This document shows, in pieces, positions 60,501 to 63,068 of a DNA stretch of 64,000 bases. Position 1 is the first letter of the stretch, and each line of letters begins with the position of its first letter. The notes under the pieces were generated by a model. It did not search any database. It was given only the letters and a program-made list of their open reading frames with translations, and was not told the DNA's origin. Source of the stretch: Rostratula benghalensis (taxonomy: Eukaryota > Chordata > Aves > Charadriiformes > Rostratulidae); contig VXAI01000035.1 in assembly GCA_013399305.1 (NCBI GenBank), positions 2,017,173 to 2,081,172 of the forward strand, in the 5' to 3' direction. The position numbers and the translations under genes are program-made.

Positions 60501-62248
60501 TGCAGATGTCTGAACATTATTGGGCTCCACAGAGTAACGTATCCAATGAAACGTCAACAGCAAAAACCTTCCAGCGCACGATTTCGGCACAGGTATGTCA
60601 CAGCCCGGAGAGATGGTGTTAAACTTGTGTTAGTTCCTTTTCTGCTTTCAACCTCGATGTATTCCAGGGCACTTACTCTTCATTTAGAAGCCCAGACCCT
60701 GTGGTTGCTCCTGGAAAAAAAAAAAAAAAACACAACCAAAAAAACTGCCCTAACTATATTAGAGCATATTAATCAATACCTCACAATTACCTGTGGTGAT
60801 TCACCTCTCTCACTACAGCAGCTGTATTGTTTCAGAATCAACTTGGGGAAAAAATTAATAATTAATAACAACTATGAGATGAAGGTATCACCATTGCCCC
60901 TGACATTCTCTTGGACTGTTTCCATCTCAGGACACGCTGGCCTATGCCACAGCCTTGCTGAATGAGAAGGATCAATCTGGAAGCAGTAACGGGTCAGAAA
61001 GTAGTCCAGCCAACGAGAATGGAGAGAGACATCTGCAGCAGGTAACAAGAAAATAAGGGTGTGTTTATCTTCTCTTCCCTTGTGCTATCAGACACCTTGT
61101 TCCTGGAGCTTGGGATAGAACCATCGCTGAACGTACGCGTAATAATCATAGAATCATAGAACAGAATCACAGAATCTTTCAGGTTGGAAGAGACCCTTGG
61201 GATCATTGAGTCCAACCATCTGCCCTACTCTACAAATTCCTCCCCTACACCAGATCTCCCAACACCCCATCTAAATGACTCTTAAATACATTCAGGAGTG
61301 GGGACTCAACCACCTCCCTGGGCAGCCTCTTCCAGGGTCTGACCACTCTTTCTGGGAAAAAAGCTTTCCTAATGTTCAGCCTTAACCTACCCTGGTGCAG
61401 CTTGAAGCCATTTCCTCTTGTTCTATCACTAATCACCTGTGAGAAGAGCCCAGCACCAACCTCTCTACAGTGCCCTTTCAAGTAGTTGTAGATAGCAATG
61501 AAGTCTCCCCTCAGCCTCCTCTTCCTCAAACTAAACAGTCCCAGCTCCTTCAGTTGCTCTTCATAAGTTTTATTCTCCAGGCCCTTCACCAGTTTCATTG
61601 TTGCCCTCCTCTGCACTTGCTCCAGCCCCTCCAGATCTCTCTTGTGTTGAGATGCCCAAAACTGAACACAATACTCAATGTGTGGCCTCACCAGTGCTGA
61701 GTACAGGGGGACAATCCCCTCCCTACTTCTGCTGGTCACACTATTTTTTATAGAAGCCAGGATGCCCTTGGCCTTCTTGGCCACCTGGGCACACCACTGG
61801 CTGATGTTCAGCCACTTGTCAATTAGAACCCCCAGGTCCTTTTCTGCCAGGCAGCTCCAGCCACACTTCCCCAAGCCTGTAGCCATGCATGGGGTTGGTG
61901 TGGCCCAAGTGCAGGACCTGGCACTTGGCCTCCTTGAAGCTCATCCCGTTGACGTTGGCCCATCCATCCAATCTACCCAACTCCCTCTGTAAAGCTTCCC
62001 TGCCCTCCTGCAGATCAACACTCCCACCCAGCTTAGTGTCATCTGCAAACTTACTGATGGCACACTCTATAGCCTTGTCCACATCATCAGTGAAGACATT
62101 AAAAACAGAAATGGTCCCAATCGCGCGCCTTACGAAAATAACATGCTTTATCTTTTCTCTCCCCATCCCTCGTGTGTATGGAAAGGGCTCAGAGTCTCCT
62201 ATGATGATCGGGGAGCCCAAAAGTGACCTTGATGATGTTGACCCGTAA
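9728..62248 (+). CDS. USP24: USP24, ubiquitin carboxyl-terminal hydrolase 24 (67 exons; first exon outside the window)
   Basis: Spliced gene for a very large cysteine protease that removes ubiquitin from proteins (peptidase family C19). Its 67 exons (listed separately) sum to 7533 nt, 2510 codons plus stop TAA at 62246-62248, with every intron phase matching. The sequence shows a ubiquitin-like fold (window residues 831-957) and a USP core with Cys box GGATCYMN (Cys 1588), two CxxC pairs (1702/1705, 1749/1752), His box AHAGHYYSF (His 1860) and KFND (Asn 1880, Asp 1881). Adding about 110 residues for the missing first exon puts Cys and His near 1698 and 1970, the positions I recall for human USP24. 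The N-terminal UBA domain and start codon should lie upstream. Introns of 300-1000 bp not listed separately show only splice signals and ordinary AT-rich DNA. Closest alternative names are the paralogues USP9X and USP34, but block-by-block similarity fits USP24 far better. Exon numbers below assume one upstream exon. Confidence 0.96.
10884..10951 (+). CDS. USP24: USP24 exon 3
   Basis: Acceptor ctaaag, donor aag|gtaagt, phase 1 to 0. Residues 56-78, completing Gly then [15 protein letters not shown]. Scaffold region. Confidence 0.92.
10952..12441 (+). other. USP24 intron 3, no feature seen
   Basis: 1.49 kb of AT-rich intron with no recognisable repeat, RNA gene or open frame of note. A short AT-alternating tract precedes the acceptor (about 12413-12440). 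Confidence 0.7.
12442..12585 (+). CDS. USP24: USP24 exon 4
   Basis: Acceptor ttttttag, donor atg|gtattt, phase 0 to 0. Residues 79-126, [17 protein letters not shown]... to GVLTM. The open frame continues into the intron but similarity stops at the donor. A (GCT)5 run lies in the intron about 57 bp beyond. Confidence 0.93.
13091..13213 (+). CDS. USP24: USP24 exon 5
   Basis: Acceptor tttcaag, donor aag|gtgagc, phase 0 to 0. Residues 127-167, [16 protein letters not shown] to STFQK. Open frames on the opposite strand here are shadows. Confidence 0.94.
14058..14093 (+). CDS. USP24: USP24 exon 6 (36 nt)
   Basis: Very short exon, acceptor cttcaag, donor agg|gtaggt, phase 0 to 0. Residues 168-179, [12 protein letters not shown]. 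Too short to appear as an open frame; placed by continuity with exons 5 and 7. Confidence 0.88.
14688..14753 (+). CDS. USP24: USP24 exon 7
   Basis: Acceptor atttcag, donor ggg|gtaagc, phase 0 to 0. Residues 180-201, [13 protein letters not shown] to DIELG. Confidence 0.93.
14754..16279 (+). other. USP24 intron 7, no feature seen
   Basis: 1.53 kb of ordinary AT-rich intron. The longest open frame (to 14990) is read-through from exon 7 and has no coding similarity. Confidence 0.7.
16280..16345 (+). CDS. USP24: USP24 exon 8
   Basis: Acceptor ctttcag, donor cag|gtaaaa, phase 0 to 0. Residues 202-223, [19 protein letters not shown] to VVQ. Confidence 0.93.
17334..17408 (+). CDS. USP24: USP24 exon 9
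   Basis: Acceptor tctttag, donor aag|gtaatg, phase 0 to 0. Residues 224-248, [15 protein letters not shown] to EKDLKDK. Placed by frame continuity and lysine-rich scaffold similarity. Confidence 0.88.
18186..18344 (+). CDS. USP24: USP24 exon 10
   Basis: Acceptor caaacag, donor gag|gtaggt, phase 0 to 0. Residues 249-301, [13 protein letters not shown], then MRFQPDLVT, then [13 protein letters not shown] to NSLKE. Helical-repeat scaffold. Confidence 0.95.
19412..19580 (+). repeat. A/C-only low-complexity tract with (CA)n core
   Basis: About 170 bases almost devoid of G and T on the + strand, built from caa, cca and acccc blocks around a short (CA) run at about 19491-19508 and a C7A10 stretch. 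The minus-strand open frame over it (Gly/Val/Phe/Cys-rich) is an artefact of this composition. Confidence 0.85.
19705..19819 (+). CDS. USP24: USP24 exon 11
   Basis: Acceptor tttctag, donor g|gtaagc, phase 0 to 1. Residues 302-339 plus a split Gly, [16 protein letters not shown] to NSVLSIALE. Confidence 0.94.
19859..20350 (-). mobile_element. CR1 LINE 3' fragment with internal tandem duplication
   Basis: Begins only 40 bp after exon 11. Read on the minus strand it ends with the CR1 3' tail (reverse complement of tcatagaatggttggagttg). Internally it shows the usual CR1 segments for [13 protein letters not shown] and [17 protein letters not shown] peptides. The block from about 20087 recurs about 102 bp later (for example tttcaattta at 20091 and tttcagttta at 20193), an imperfect tandem duplication absent from the sister copy at 58224. 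The 5' part is truncated. Confidence 0.9.
20826..20929 (+). CDS. USP24: USP24 exon 12
   Basis: Acceptor tccatag, donor cag|gtaagt, phase 1 to 0. Residues 340-374, (G)[13 protein letters not shown] to LTKIWRIQ. Confidence 0.94.
20930..22110 (+). other. USP24 intron 12, no feature seen
   Basis: 1.18 kb of ordinary intron. Short open frames on both strands around 21400-21900 overlap one another and show no family similarity or splice context. Confidence 0.65.
22111..22218 (+). CDS. USP24: USP24 exon 13
   Basis: Acceptor cttttcag, donor aag|gtaagt, phase 0 to 0. Residues 375-410, [17 protein letters not shown] to FVLIQK. Confidence 0.95.
22702..22797 (+). CDS. USP24: USP24 exon 14 (GC donor)
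   Basis: Acceptor tcacacag, phase 0 to 0. Residues 411-442, [15 protein letters not shown] to TTTGK. The donor reads aag|gcatgt: a GC instead of GT is the only boundary that keeps frame with exon 15. The nearest GT (22803) would shift the frame. Confidence 0.92.
22934..23095 (+). CDS. USP24: USP24 exon 15
   Basis: Acceptor cctctag, phase 0 to 0. Residues 443-496, [12 protein letters not shown], then [15 protein letters not shown], to CIEDIKR. The donor agg|gttggt is weak (T at +3, G at +4), just before the intron with the uncertain exon 16. Confidence 0.92.
23096..24962 (+). other. USP24 introns 15-16 (1.87 kb)
   Basis: Contains the candidate 45-nt exon at 24338 and otherwise ordinary intron, with a poly-T run at about 23697-23712 and a short (TG) run near 23870. 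I could not find a block resembling the 16-residue segment that I recall between CIEDIKR and SSQ in the human protein. Confidence 0.6.
24338..24382 (+). CDS. USP24: Candidate USP24 exon 16 (45 nt, possibly alternative)
   Basis: Flanked by acceptor tttacag and a good donor gag|gtagga, and phase 0 on both sides, so inclusion or skipping keeps frame. It would add [15 protein letters not shown] (residues 497-511). With it the window has 67 exons, matching a 68-exon gene. Against it: the peptide does not resemble the segment I recall at this place in mammals. A rival 45-nt block at 24023-24067 has poorer splice context. Confidence 0.4.
24963..25070 (+). CDS. USP24: USP24 exon 17
   Basis: Acceptor accaccag, donor aag|gtaaga, phase 0 to 0. 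Residues 512-547, [18 protein letters not shown] to YQKQDK. Confidence 0.95.
25119..25140 (+). repeat. Poly-T run after a GT-rich block
   Basis: 'ttggttggtttggtttgggt' followed by about 22 T, the mirror-strand counterpart of the A/C-rich runs elsewhere in the gene. Confidence 0.7.
25586..25603 (+). repeat. G18 homopolymer
   Basis: Eighteen consecutive G in the intron before exon 18. It could form a G-quadruplex or be a length-error-prone assembly site. Confidence 0.85.
25769..25918 (+). CDS. USP24: USP24 exon 18
   Basis: Long T tract, acceptor catcaag, donor gag|gtactg, phase 0 to 0. Residues 548-597, [16 protein letters not shown] to RYTYRE. The open frame runs on into the intron, but similarity stops at the donor and resumes in exon 19. 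Confidence 0.94.
26473..26604 (+). CDS. USP24: USP24 exon 19
   Basis: Acceptor tttctcag, donor gag|gtaaga, phase 0 to 0. Residues 598-641, [17 protein letters not shown] to CELDRE. Confidence 0.96.
27075..27186 (+). CDS. USP24: USP24 exon 20
   Basis: Acceptor gctcacag, donor g|gtaaga, phase 0 to 1. Residues 642-678 plus split Gly, [15 protein letters not shown] to YEITMN. Confidence 0.96.
27459..27535 (+). CDS. USP24: USP24 exon 21
   Basis: Acceptor ctttcag after a long T run, donor ctg|gtgagt, phase 1 to 0. Residues 679-704, (G)[15 protein letters not shown] to QGTQL. Confidence 0.95.
28441..28581 (+). CDS. USP24: USP24 exon 22
   Basis: Acceptor ttgcgtag, donor aag|gtaggt, phase 0 to 0. 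Residues 705-751, [17 protein letters not shown] to TPRLKK. A second AG seven bases inside the exon would break frame. Confidence 0.95.
28737..28790 (+). CDS. USP24: USP24 exon 23
   Basis: Acceptor tctttag, donor gag|gtaaag, phase 0 to 0. Residues 752-769, [18 protein letters not shown]. Confidence 0.95.
28949..29076 (+). mobile_element. CR1 LINE 3' end
   Basis: About 128 bp of the CR1 3' end, from 'caggctggatggggctttga' to the terminal 'attctgtgattctatg'. It is strongly 5'-truncated and ends 35 bp before exon 24, so the splice acceptor region is largely the sequence left between this insertion and the exon. Confidence 0.92.
29112..29227 (+). CDS. USP24: USP24 exon 24
   Basis: Acceptor gtattttag, donor ag|gtaggc, phase 0 to 2. 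Residues 770-807 plus a split Arg, [17 protein letters not shown] to SVQSPY. Confidence 0.95.
29411..29490 (+). repeat. Poly-A followed by A/C-rich run
   Basis: About 18 A, then caaacaaaataaaacccc and further cca and aacc blocks. Same style as the runs at 6488, 7340 and 19412. Confidence 0.65.
29864..29930 (+). CDS. USP24: USP24 exon 25
   Basis: Acceptor atctctag, donor gag|gtaaga, phase 2 to 0. Residues 808-830, (R)[17 protein letters not shown] to VITIE. Confidence 0.95.
30102..30212 (+). CDS. USP24: USP24 exon 26 (start of ubiquitin-like fold)
   Basis: Acceptor cctgtag, donor gag|gtaggt, phase 0 to 0. Residues 831-867, [17 protein letters not shown], then [18 protein letters not shown], which looks like the first beta hairpin of a ubiquitin-like fold. 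Confidence 0.95.
30522..30559 (+). repeat. Poly-pyrimidine (T-rich) run
   Basis: T runs of 8-14 interrupted by single C just upstream of exon 27. It serves at most as an extended pyrimidine tract. Confidence 0.7.
30617..30715 (+). CDS. USP24: USP24 exon 27 (ubiquitin-like fold)
   Basis: Acceptor ttttacag, donor ctg|gtatgt, phase 0 to 0. Residues 868-900, [18 protein letters not shown] to ANDSL. The helix with GSVRWKIA matches the ubiquitin helix position. Confidence 0.95.
30797..30967 (+). CDS. USP24: USP24 exon 28 (end of ubiquitin-like fold, Ser-rich linker)
   Basis: Acceptor attgcag, donor cag|gtacag, phase 0 to 0. Residues 901-957, [25 protein letters not shown], then a Gly/Ser/Thr-rich linker ending SSYAMEQ. 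Confidence 0.95.
31606..31691 (+). CDS. USP24: USP24 exon 29
   Basis: Acceptor attctcag, donor ag|gtaagc, phase 0 to 2. Residues 958-985 plus split Arg, [18 protein letters not shown] to NLEEP. An upstream open frame (from 31471) is intronic read-in. Confidence 0.95.
31840..31933 (+). CDS. USP24: USP24 exon 30
   Basis: Acceptor cttttcag, donor aag|gtatgg, phase 2 to 0. Residues 986-1017, (R)[15 protein letters not shown] to LDSLGRK. Confidence 0.95.
32169..32324 (+). CDS. USP24: USP24 exon 31
   Basis: Acceptor cctcctag, donor gag|gtaaga, phase 0 to 0. Residues 1018-1069, a Ser-rich start ([15 protein letters not shown]), then [15 protein letters not shown] to RVLYNLE. Confidence 0.95.
32325..34522 (+). 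other. USP24 intron 31, no gene or repeat recognised
   Basis: 2.2 kb, the largest intron without an identified transposon. A-run at about 32658-32673, T-run at about 33204-33214, and a GT-rich block (gggggttgggttgggtttt) near 33881. Otherwise AT-rich with no exon-like segment. Confidence 0.7.
34523..34620 (+). CDS. USP24: USP24 exon 32
   Basis: Acceptor ttattatag, donor ag|gttaga (T at +3), phase 0 to 2. Residues 1070-1101 plus split Ser, [17 protein letters not shown] to LRAGGL. Confidence 0.94.
35402..35497 (+). CDS. USP24: USP24 exon 33
   Basis: Acceptor gtctttaag, donor ag|gtaggt, phase 2 to 2. Residues 1102-1133 plus split Arg, (S)[17 protein letters not shown] to CLQLA. Confidence 0.95.
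35639..35867 (+). CDS. USP24: USP24 exon 34
   Basis: The longest exon in the window (229 nt). Acceptor gaatgtag, donor caa|gtaagg, phase 2 to 0. Residues 1134-1210, (R)[15 protein letters not shown], then the Ser/Arg-rich [17 protein letters not shown] block (likely disordered and phosphorylatable), to RVAIQ. Confidence 0.95.
36807..36966 (+). CDS. USP24: USP24 exon 35
   Basis: Acceptor tccctcag, donor g|gtgggt, phase 0 to 1. Residues 1211-1263 plus split Gly, [19 protein letters not shown] to NRLSSS. Confidence 0.95.
37260..37415 (+). CDS. USP24: USP24 exon 36
   Basis: Acceptor aatgcag, donor g|gtatga, phase 1 to 1. Residues 1264-1315 plus split Gly, (G)[11 protein letters not shown], then [16 protein letters not shown] to QLRSQQL. 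Confidence 0.94.
38010..38080 (+). CDS. USP24: USP24 exon 37
   Basis: Acceptor tgttctag, donor gag|gtgaga, phase 1 to 0. Residues 1316-1339, (G)[18 protein letters not shown] to PSAE. Confidence 0.95.
38855..39015 (+). CDS. USP24: USP24 exon 38
   Basis: Acceptor tgtttcag, donor ag|gtaggt, phase 0 to 2. Residues 1340-1392 plus split Arg, [18 protein letters not shown] to MRGINQ. Confidence 0.96.
39895..39956 (+). CDS. USP24: USP24 exon 39
   Basis: Acceptor ctgtttcag, donor t|gtaagt, phase 2 to 1. Residues 1393-1413 plus split Ser, (R)[18 protein letters not shown] to LT. Confidence 0.95.
40268..40459 (+). CDS. USP24: USP24 exon 40
   Basis: Acceptor tcttgcag, donor g|gtaagt, phase 1 to 1. 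Residues 1414-1477 plus split Gly, (S)[17 protein letters not shown] to CGAEKEMV. Confidence 0.96.
40755..40872 (+). CDS. USP24: USP24 exon 41
   Basis: Acceptor tgttacag, donor aa|gtaaaa, phase 1 to 2. Residues 1478-1516 plus split Lys, (G)[17 protein letters not shown] to QQDFHP. Confidence 0.95.
40873..42171 (+). other. USP24 intron 41, no feature seen
   Basis: 1.3 kb without a recognisable repeat or exon. The frames around 41566-41974 on both strands are short and unsupported. Confidence 0.65.
42172..42316 (+). CDS. USP24: USP24 exon 42
   Basis: Acceptor cttttagg (exon begins at the second g run, completing Lys), donor gat|gtaagc, phase 2 to 0. Residues 1517-1565, [17 protein letters not shown] to LTKEFD. 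It lies directly before the USP core. Confidence 0.95.
42772..42891 (+). CDS. USP24: USP24 exon 43 (catalytic Cys box)
   Basis: Acceptor cattctag, donor gag|gtaact, phase 0 to 0. Residues 1566-1605. Contains the USP Cys box [20 protein letters not shown] with nucleophilic Cys 1588 at 42838-42840, preceded by the oxyanion-hole Asn (Lys-Asn-Gly-Gly). All expected residues are present. Confidence 0.97.
43141..43266 (+). CDS. USP24: USP24 exon 44
   Basis: Acceptor ccttccag, donor aag|gtatta, phase 0 to 0. Residues 1606-1647, [19 protein letters not shown] to PENFWK. Thumb region of the USP core with an acidic insert. Confidence 0.96.
43479..43577 (+). CDS. USP24: USP24 exon 45 (QQDAYEF box)
   Basis: Acceptor catatag, donor aag|gtaaaa, phase 0 to 0. 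Residues 1648-1680, [20 protein letters not shown] to [15 protein letters not shown] is the conserved USP Gln box. Confidence 0.96.
43787..43869 (+). CDS. USP24: USP24 exon 46 (first zinc CxxC)
   Basis: Acceptor gccaacag, donor ag|gtgatg, phase 0 to 2. Residues 1681-1707 plus split Arg, [27 protein letters not shown]. Cys codons at 43850-43852 and 43859-43861 give the first half of the fingers-domain zinc ribbon. Confidence 0.96.
44115..44256 (+). CDS. USP24: USP24 exon 47 (second zinc CxxC)
   Basis: Acceptor gaatttag, donor aag|gtattg, phase 2 to 0. Residues 1708-1755, (R)[16 protein letters not shown] to YYCEKCKEK. Cys codons at 44236-44238 and 44245-44247 complete the zinc site. Confidence 0.96.
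44656..44775 (+). CDS. USP24: USP24 exon 48
   Basis: Acceptor gtttaag, donor agg|gtaagc, phase 0 to 0. Residues 1756-1795, [36 protein letters not shown] to EQIR. This is the USP LxxHLxRF-type box. Confidence 0.96.
45172..45392 (+). CDS. USP24: USP24 exon 49 (catalytic His box)
   Basis: Acceptor gcaaacag, donor ag|gtaatg, phase 0 to 2. Residues 1796-1868 plus split Arg. Starts [18 protein letters not shown], passes a Gly/Ser-rich insert, then [20 protein letters not shown]. Catalytic His 1860 is at 45364-45366. Confidence 0.97.
45752..45876 (+). CDS. USP24: USP24 exon 50 (catalytic Asn/Asp)
   Basis: Acceptor gatcacag, donor t|gtaaga, phase 2 to 1. Residues 1869-1910 plus a split Ser, (R)[19 protein letters not shown] to VYDQ. 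Asn (45783-45785) and Asp (45786-45788) occupy the third catalytic position, an Asn-Asp pair as in USP2-type enzymes. Confidence 0.96.
46556..46697 (+). CDS. USP24: USP24 exon 51 (end of USP core)
   Basis: Acceptor after T16C8 run, ccatcag, donor tt|gtaagt, phase 1 to 2. Residues 1911-1957 plus split Leu, (S)[20 protein letters not shown] to [14 protein letters not shown] is the last conserved USP strand. Confidence 0.96.
47057..47207 (+). CDS. USP24: USP24 exon 52
   Basis: Acceptor gtttcag, donor cag|gtagag, phase 2 to 0. Residues 1958-2008, (L)[18 protein letters not shown], a Ser-Pro-rich likely phosphorylated linker, to PVRIYQ. Confidence 0.95.
47208..48512 (+). other. USP24 intron 52, no feature seen
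   Basis: 1.3 kb. An open frame at 47586-47957 has no similarity or splice context. No repeat recognised. Confidence 0.65.
48513..48608 (+). CDS. USP24: USP24 exon 53
   Basis: Acceptor tttacag, donor gct|gtaagt, phase 0 to 0. Residues 2009-2040, [18 protein letters not shown] to LASLNA. Confidence 0.96.
49240..49343 (+). CDS. USP24: USP24 exon 54
   Basis: Acceptor tctttcag, donor ag|gtaagg, phase 0 to 2. Residues 2041-2074 plus split Arg, [19 protein letters not shown] to RTKKKL. A different frame over the same bases is also open and is a shadow. Confidence 0.95.
49745..49858 (+). CDS. USP24: USP24 exon 55
   Basis: Acceptor gtgaaag, donor aa|gtaagt, phase 2 to 2. Residues 2075-2112 plus split Lys, (R)[17 protein letters not shown] to GRELV. 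Confidence 0.94.
50125..50184 (+). mobile_element. Short CR1-type 3' tail
   Basis: 'ggttgatggttggactcaat' followed by 'ggtcttttccaacctgaatg' and 'atcctatg' is the terminal 60 bp of a CR1-family 3' end. Extreme 5' truncation. Confidence 0.75.
50710..50806 (+). CDS. USP24: USP24 exon 56
   Basis: Acceptor tcttccag, donor aag|gttagt, phase 2 to 0. Residues 2113-2145, (K)[17 protein letters not shown] to YQEK. Confidence 0.95.
50807..51919 (+). other. USP24 intron 56, no feature seen
   Basis: 1.1 kb with a short (GA) run at about 51203-51217 and an AT-alternating stretch near 51512-51530. No transposon or exon recognised. Confidence 0.65.
51920..52036 (+). CDS. USP24: USP24 exon 57
   Basis: Acceptor tttcacag, donor aag|gtacga, phase 0 to 0. 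Residues 2146-2184, [19 protein letters not shown] to NNFVQK. Confidence 0.96.
52679..52771 (+). CDS. USP24: USP24 exon 58 (tandem CAGCAG acceptor)
   Basis: Acceptor aacag|cag, donor cag|gtaaca, phase 0 to 0. Residues 2185-2215, [18 protein letters not shown] to RQSNQ. The CAGCAG at 52676-52681 allows an alternative start three bases later that would drop Gln 2185; including it matches the form I recall. Confidence 0.94.
53114..53216 (+). CDS. USP24: USP24 exon 59
   Basis: Acceptor ctcaaacag, donor g|gtaaga, phase 0 to 1. Residues 2216-2249 plus split Ala, [18 protein letters not shown] to SSQRNV. Confidence 0.95.
53655..53903 (+). mobile_element. CR1 LINE 3' end (older family)
   Basis: About 250 bp ending 'ctggtattctacaattctat'. 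The internal 'gattccagttggacacaaga', 'ccactggaaaaatctctcca' and 'gaaaggttggaccagat' are typical of a CR1 3' end distinct from the copies at 28.9 and 58.2 kb. The 5' boundary is approximate. Confidence 0.85.
54334..54455 (+). CDS. USP24: USP24 exon 60
   Basis: Acceptor ctgttatag, donor gag|gtatct, phase 1 to 0. Residues 2250-2290, (A)[18 protein letters not shown] to EGKPYLME. Confidence 0.94.
54710..55588 (+). mobile_element. CR1 LINE internal fragment with degenerate reverse transcriptase
   Basis: The translation shows reverse-transcriptase blocks in order: [63 protein letters not shown], then the [16 protein letters not shown] region. The frame shifts between blocks, so it is non-functional. 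The catalytic FADD motif reads FAGD (Gly codon 55056-55058). Unusually for CR1, the 3' end is missing: homology stops near 55588 before the tail. It lies in intron 60. Confidence 0.92.
55785..55898 (+). CDS. USP24: USP24 exon 61
   Basis: Acceptor ccgttag, donor aag|gtatgg, phase 0 to 0. Residues 2291-2328, [18 protein letters not shown] to LHFIK. About 200 bp separate it from the CR1 fragment upstream. Confidence 0.96.
56172..56237 (+). CDS. USP24: USP24 exon 62
   Basis: Acceptor actcgcag, donor ctg|gtaggt, phase 0 to 0. Residues 2329-2350, [18 protein letters not shown] to HEIL. Confidence 0.95.
56515..56581 (+). CDS. USP24: USP24 exon 63 (GC donor)
   Basis: Acceptor cctaacag, phase 0 to 1. 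Residues 2351-2372 plus split Ala, [18 protein letters not shown] to NGLI. The donor is ag|gcaagt, the textbook GC-type donor. The overlapping GT four bases on would break frame with exon 64. Confidence 0.94.
56582..58679 (+). other. USP24 intron 63 (GC-AG, 2.1 kb)
   Basis: Starts gcaagt and ends ccccccacag. Contains one CR1 copy (58224-58563). The rest is ordinary intron with short unsupported open frames on both strands (57179-57981). Confidence 0.75.
58224..58563 (+). mobile_element. CR1 LINE 3' end
   Basis: About 340 bp, from 'gcagcctcccagtatctgaa' through the segment encoding [19 protein letters not shown] to the terminal 'attctatgattctatg'. It is the same 3' family as the copies at 19.9 and 28.9 kb but without the 102-bp duplication. 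5'-truncated; ends 116 bp before exon 64. Confidence 0.94.
58680..58758 (+). CDS. USP24: USP24 exon 64
   Basis: Acceptor ccccacag, donor aa|gtgagt, phase 1 to 2. Residues 2373-2398 plus split Lys, (A)[17 protein letters not shown] to LAQ. Confidence 0.95.
59322..59397 (+). CDS. USP24: USP24 exon 65
   Basis: Acceptor ttccgag, donor aag|gtaatt, phase 2 to 0. Residues 2399-2424, (K)[18 protein letters not shown] to QKK. Confidence 0.94.
59398..60505 (+). other. USP24 intron 65, no feature seen
   Basis: 1.1 kb without recognised repeats. The open frames near 59677-60139 overlap on both strands and have no similarity. Confidence 0.65.
60506..60592 (+). CDS. USP24: USP24 exon 66
   Basis: Acceptor ttatgcag, donor cag|gtatgt, phase 0 to 0. 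Residues 2425-2453, [20 protein letters not shown] to TISAQ. Confidence 0.95.
60931..61041 (+). CDS. USP24: USP24 exon 67
   Basis: Acceptor catctcag, donor cag|gtaaca, phase 0 to 0. Residues 2454-2490, [18 protein letters not shown] to RHLQQ. Confidence 0.95.
61147..62120 (-). mobile_element. CR1 LINE, 5'-truncated, about 1 kb, with long open frame
   Basis: Fills most of the last intron. Read on the minus strand it runs from an intact [11 protein letters not shown] motif (FADD codons at 62038-62049) through [43 protein letters not shown] and [13 protein letters not shown] to a 3' tail of repeated 'atcatagaa' units at 61147. The end of the frame (61245-61886, 213 codons) is still open. The 5' end is cut near 62120, only about 65 bp from the last exon. 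Confidence 0.94.
62186..62248 (+). CDS. USP24: USP24 exon 68, C-terminus and stop
   Basis: Acceptor atggaaag, phase 0. Residues 2491-2510, [20 protein letters not shown], then TAA (62246-62248). The short acidic tail matches the family C-terminus. The pyrimidine tract (tttatcttttctctcccc) sits between the CR1 junction and the exon. Confidence 0.95.
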   Translation, partial: GSESPMMIGEPKSDLDDVDP

Positions 62249-62445
62249 GAGGATACCTGTGAAGGCAAAAACCAGATCAACTCAAAACATTTAATGCCTG
62301 GTACCTACTGAAACTGGAGTCCCGTTGCTTACGCTGTTGGAAGAGTCTGGAAGAGAAGTGGCTTTACAGGAACGGAGGCCGCGCTGGAGGAGGTTATTTC
62401 CCTGAAAGCTAAAAGCATTTTTTTTAGCCACGAAGGCTTCAGGTC

Positions 62446-62451
62446 AATAAA
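62446..62451 (+). promoter_or_regulatory. Proximal poly(A) signal AATAAA
   Basis: Canonical hexamer 198 nt after the stop codon, followed by a T-rich stretch. It could give a short-UTR transcript. Confidence 0.45.
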
Positions 62452-63068
62452 TGCTCTAGAAAACTGCAGCTTCACCTGCAGTAGCCTGTGACAGTCCAGA
62501 CACCGAAAACAGTTTGTCAAGAAGATTTTATCAAATACACAAACGCTAGTGGTTGAATTTTTTATGTGAACATTAAATGAGTGAATGTAAAACTGTTGCT
62601 TTTCTGTGATGCTGCAAAAAAAAAATTCTTTTGGTTTTTATACAGGAAAAAAAAAAAAGAAAACAAAACAGACTTGCCCTTATGTATGGAGGGCAAATTT
62701 TTAATCTTTCTGATAATATTGAATAGGAATATTCAAATTTCTGTAAAGATGTGTGATGACTTACATTTCATTGTAAAATATTAGTTAAAGAATGGGTTTA
62801 CATAAGGACTTCTGTATTTAATATGTCTCCCTGCTAATTTGTAAAGCCCTTTATGAGAAGGATCAGCAAAATTGCTCCATGAGGAGAGCTTTGTTCTCTA
62901 GGTCTGCAAGTGTTCACTGGTAAAGGAAGTTGGTGGCTTTAAGGAGGAAAAAAAAAAAAAAAAAGCTAATGAGTAGTTTAAAAGGAAAAAAAAAAAAAAA
63001 GCACTTTAAGGTGGAATTCTGTTGCAGGTTTACTCATTAAATTTTTTTTAACCTCTGGAGACATATTG

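Noticed and set aside
61678..61992. 104-codon + strand open frame
   Set aside because: It is antisense to the CR1 element, a Pro/Leu/Ser-rich shadow.
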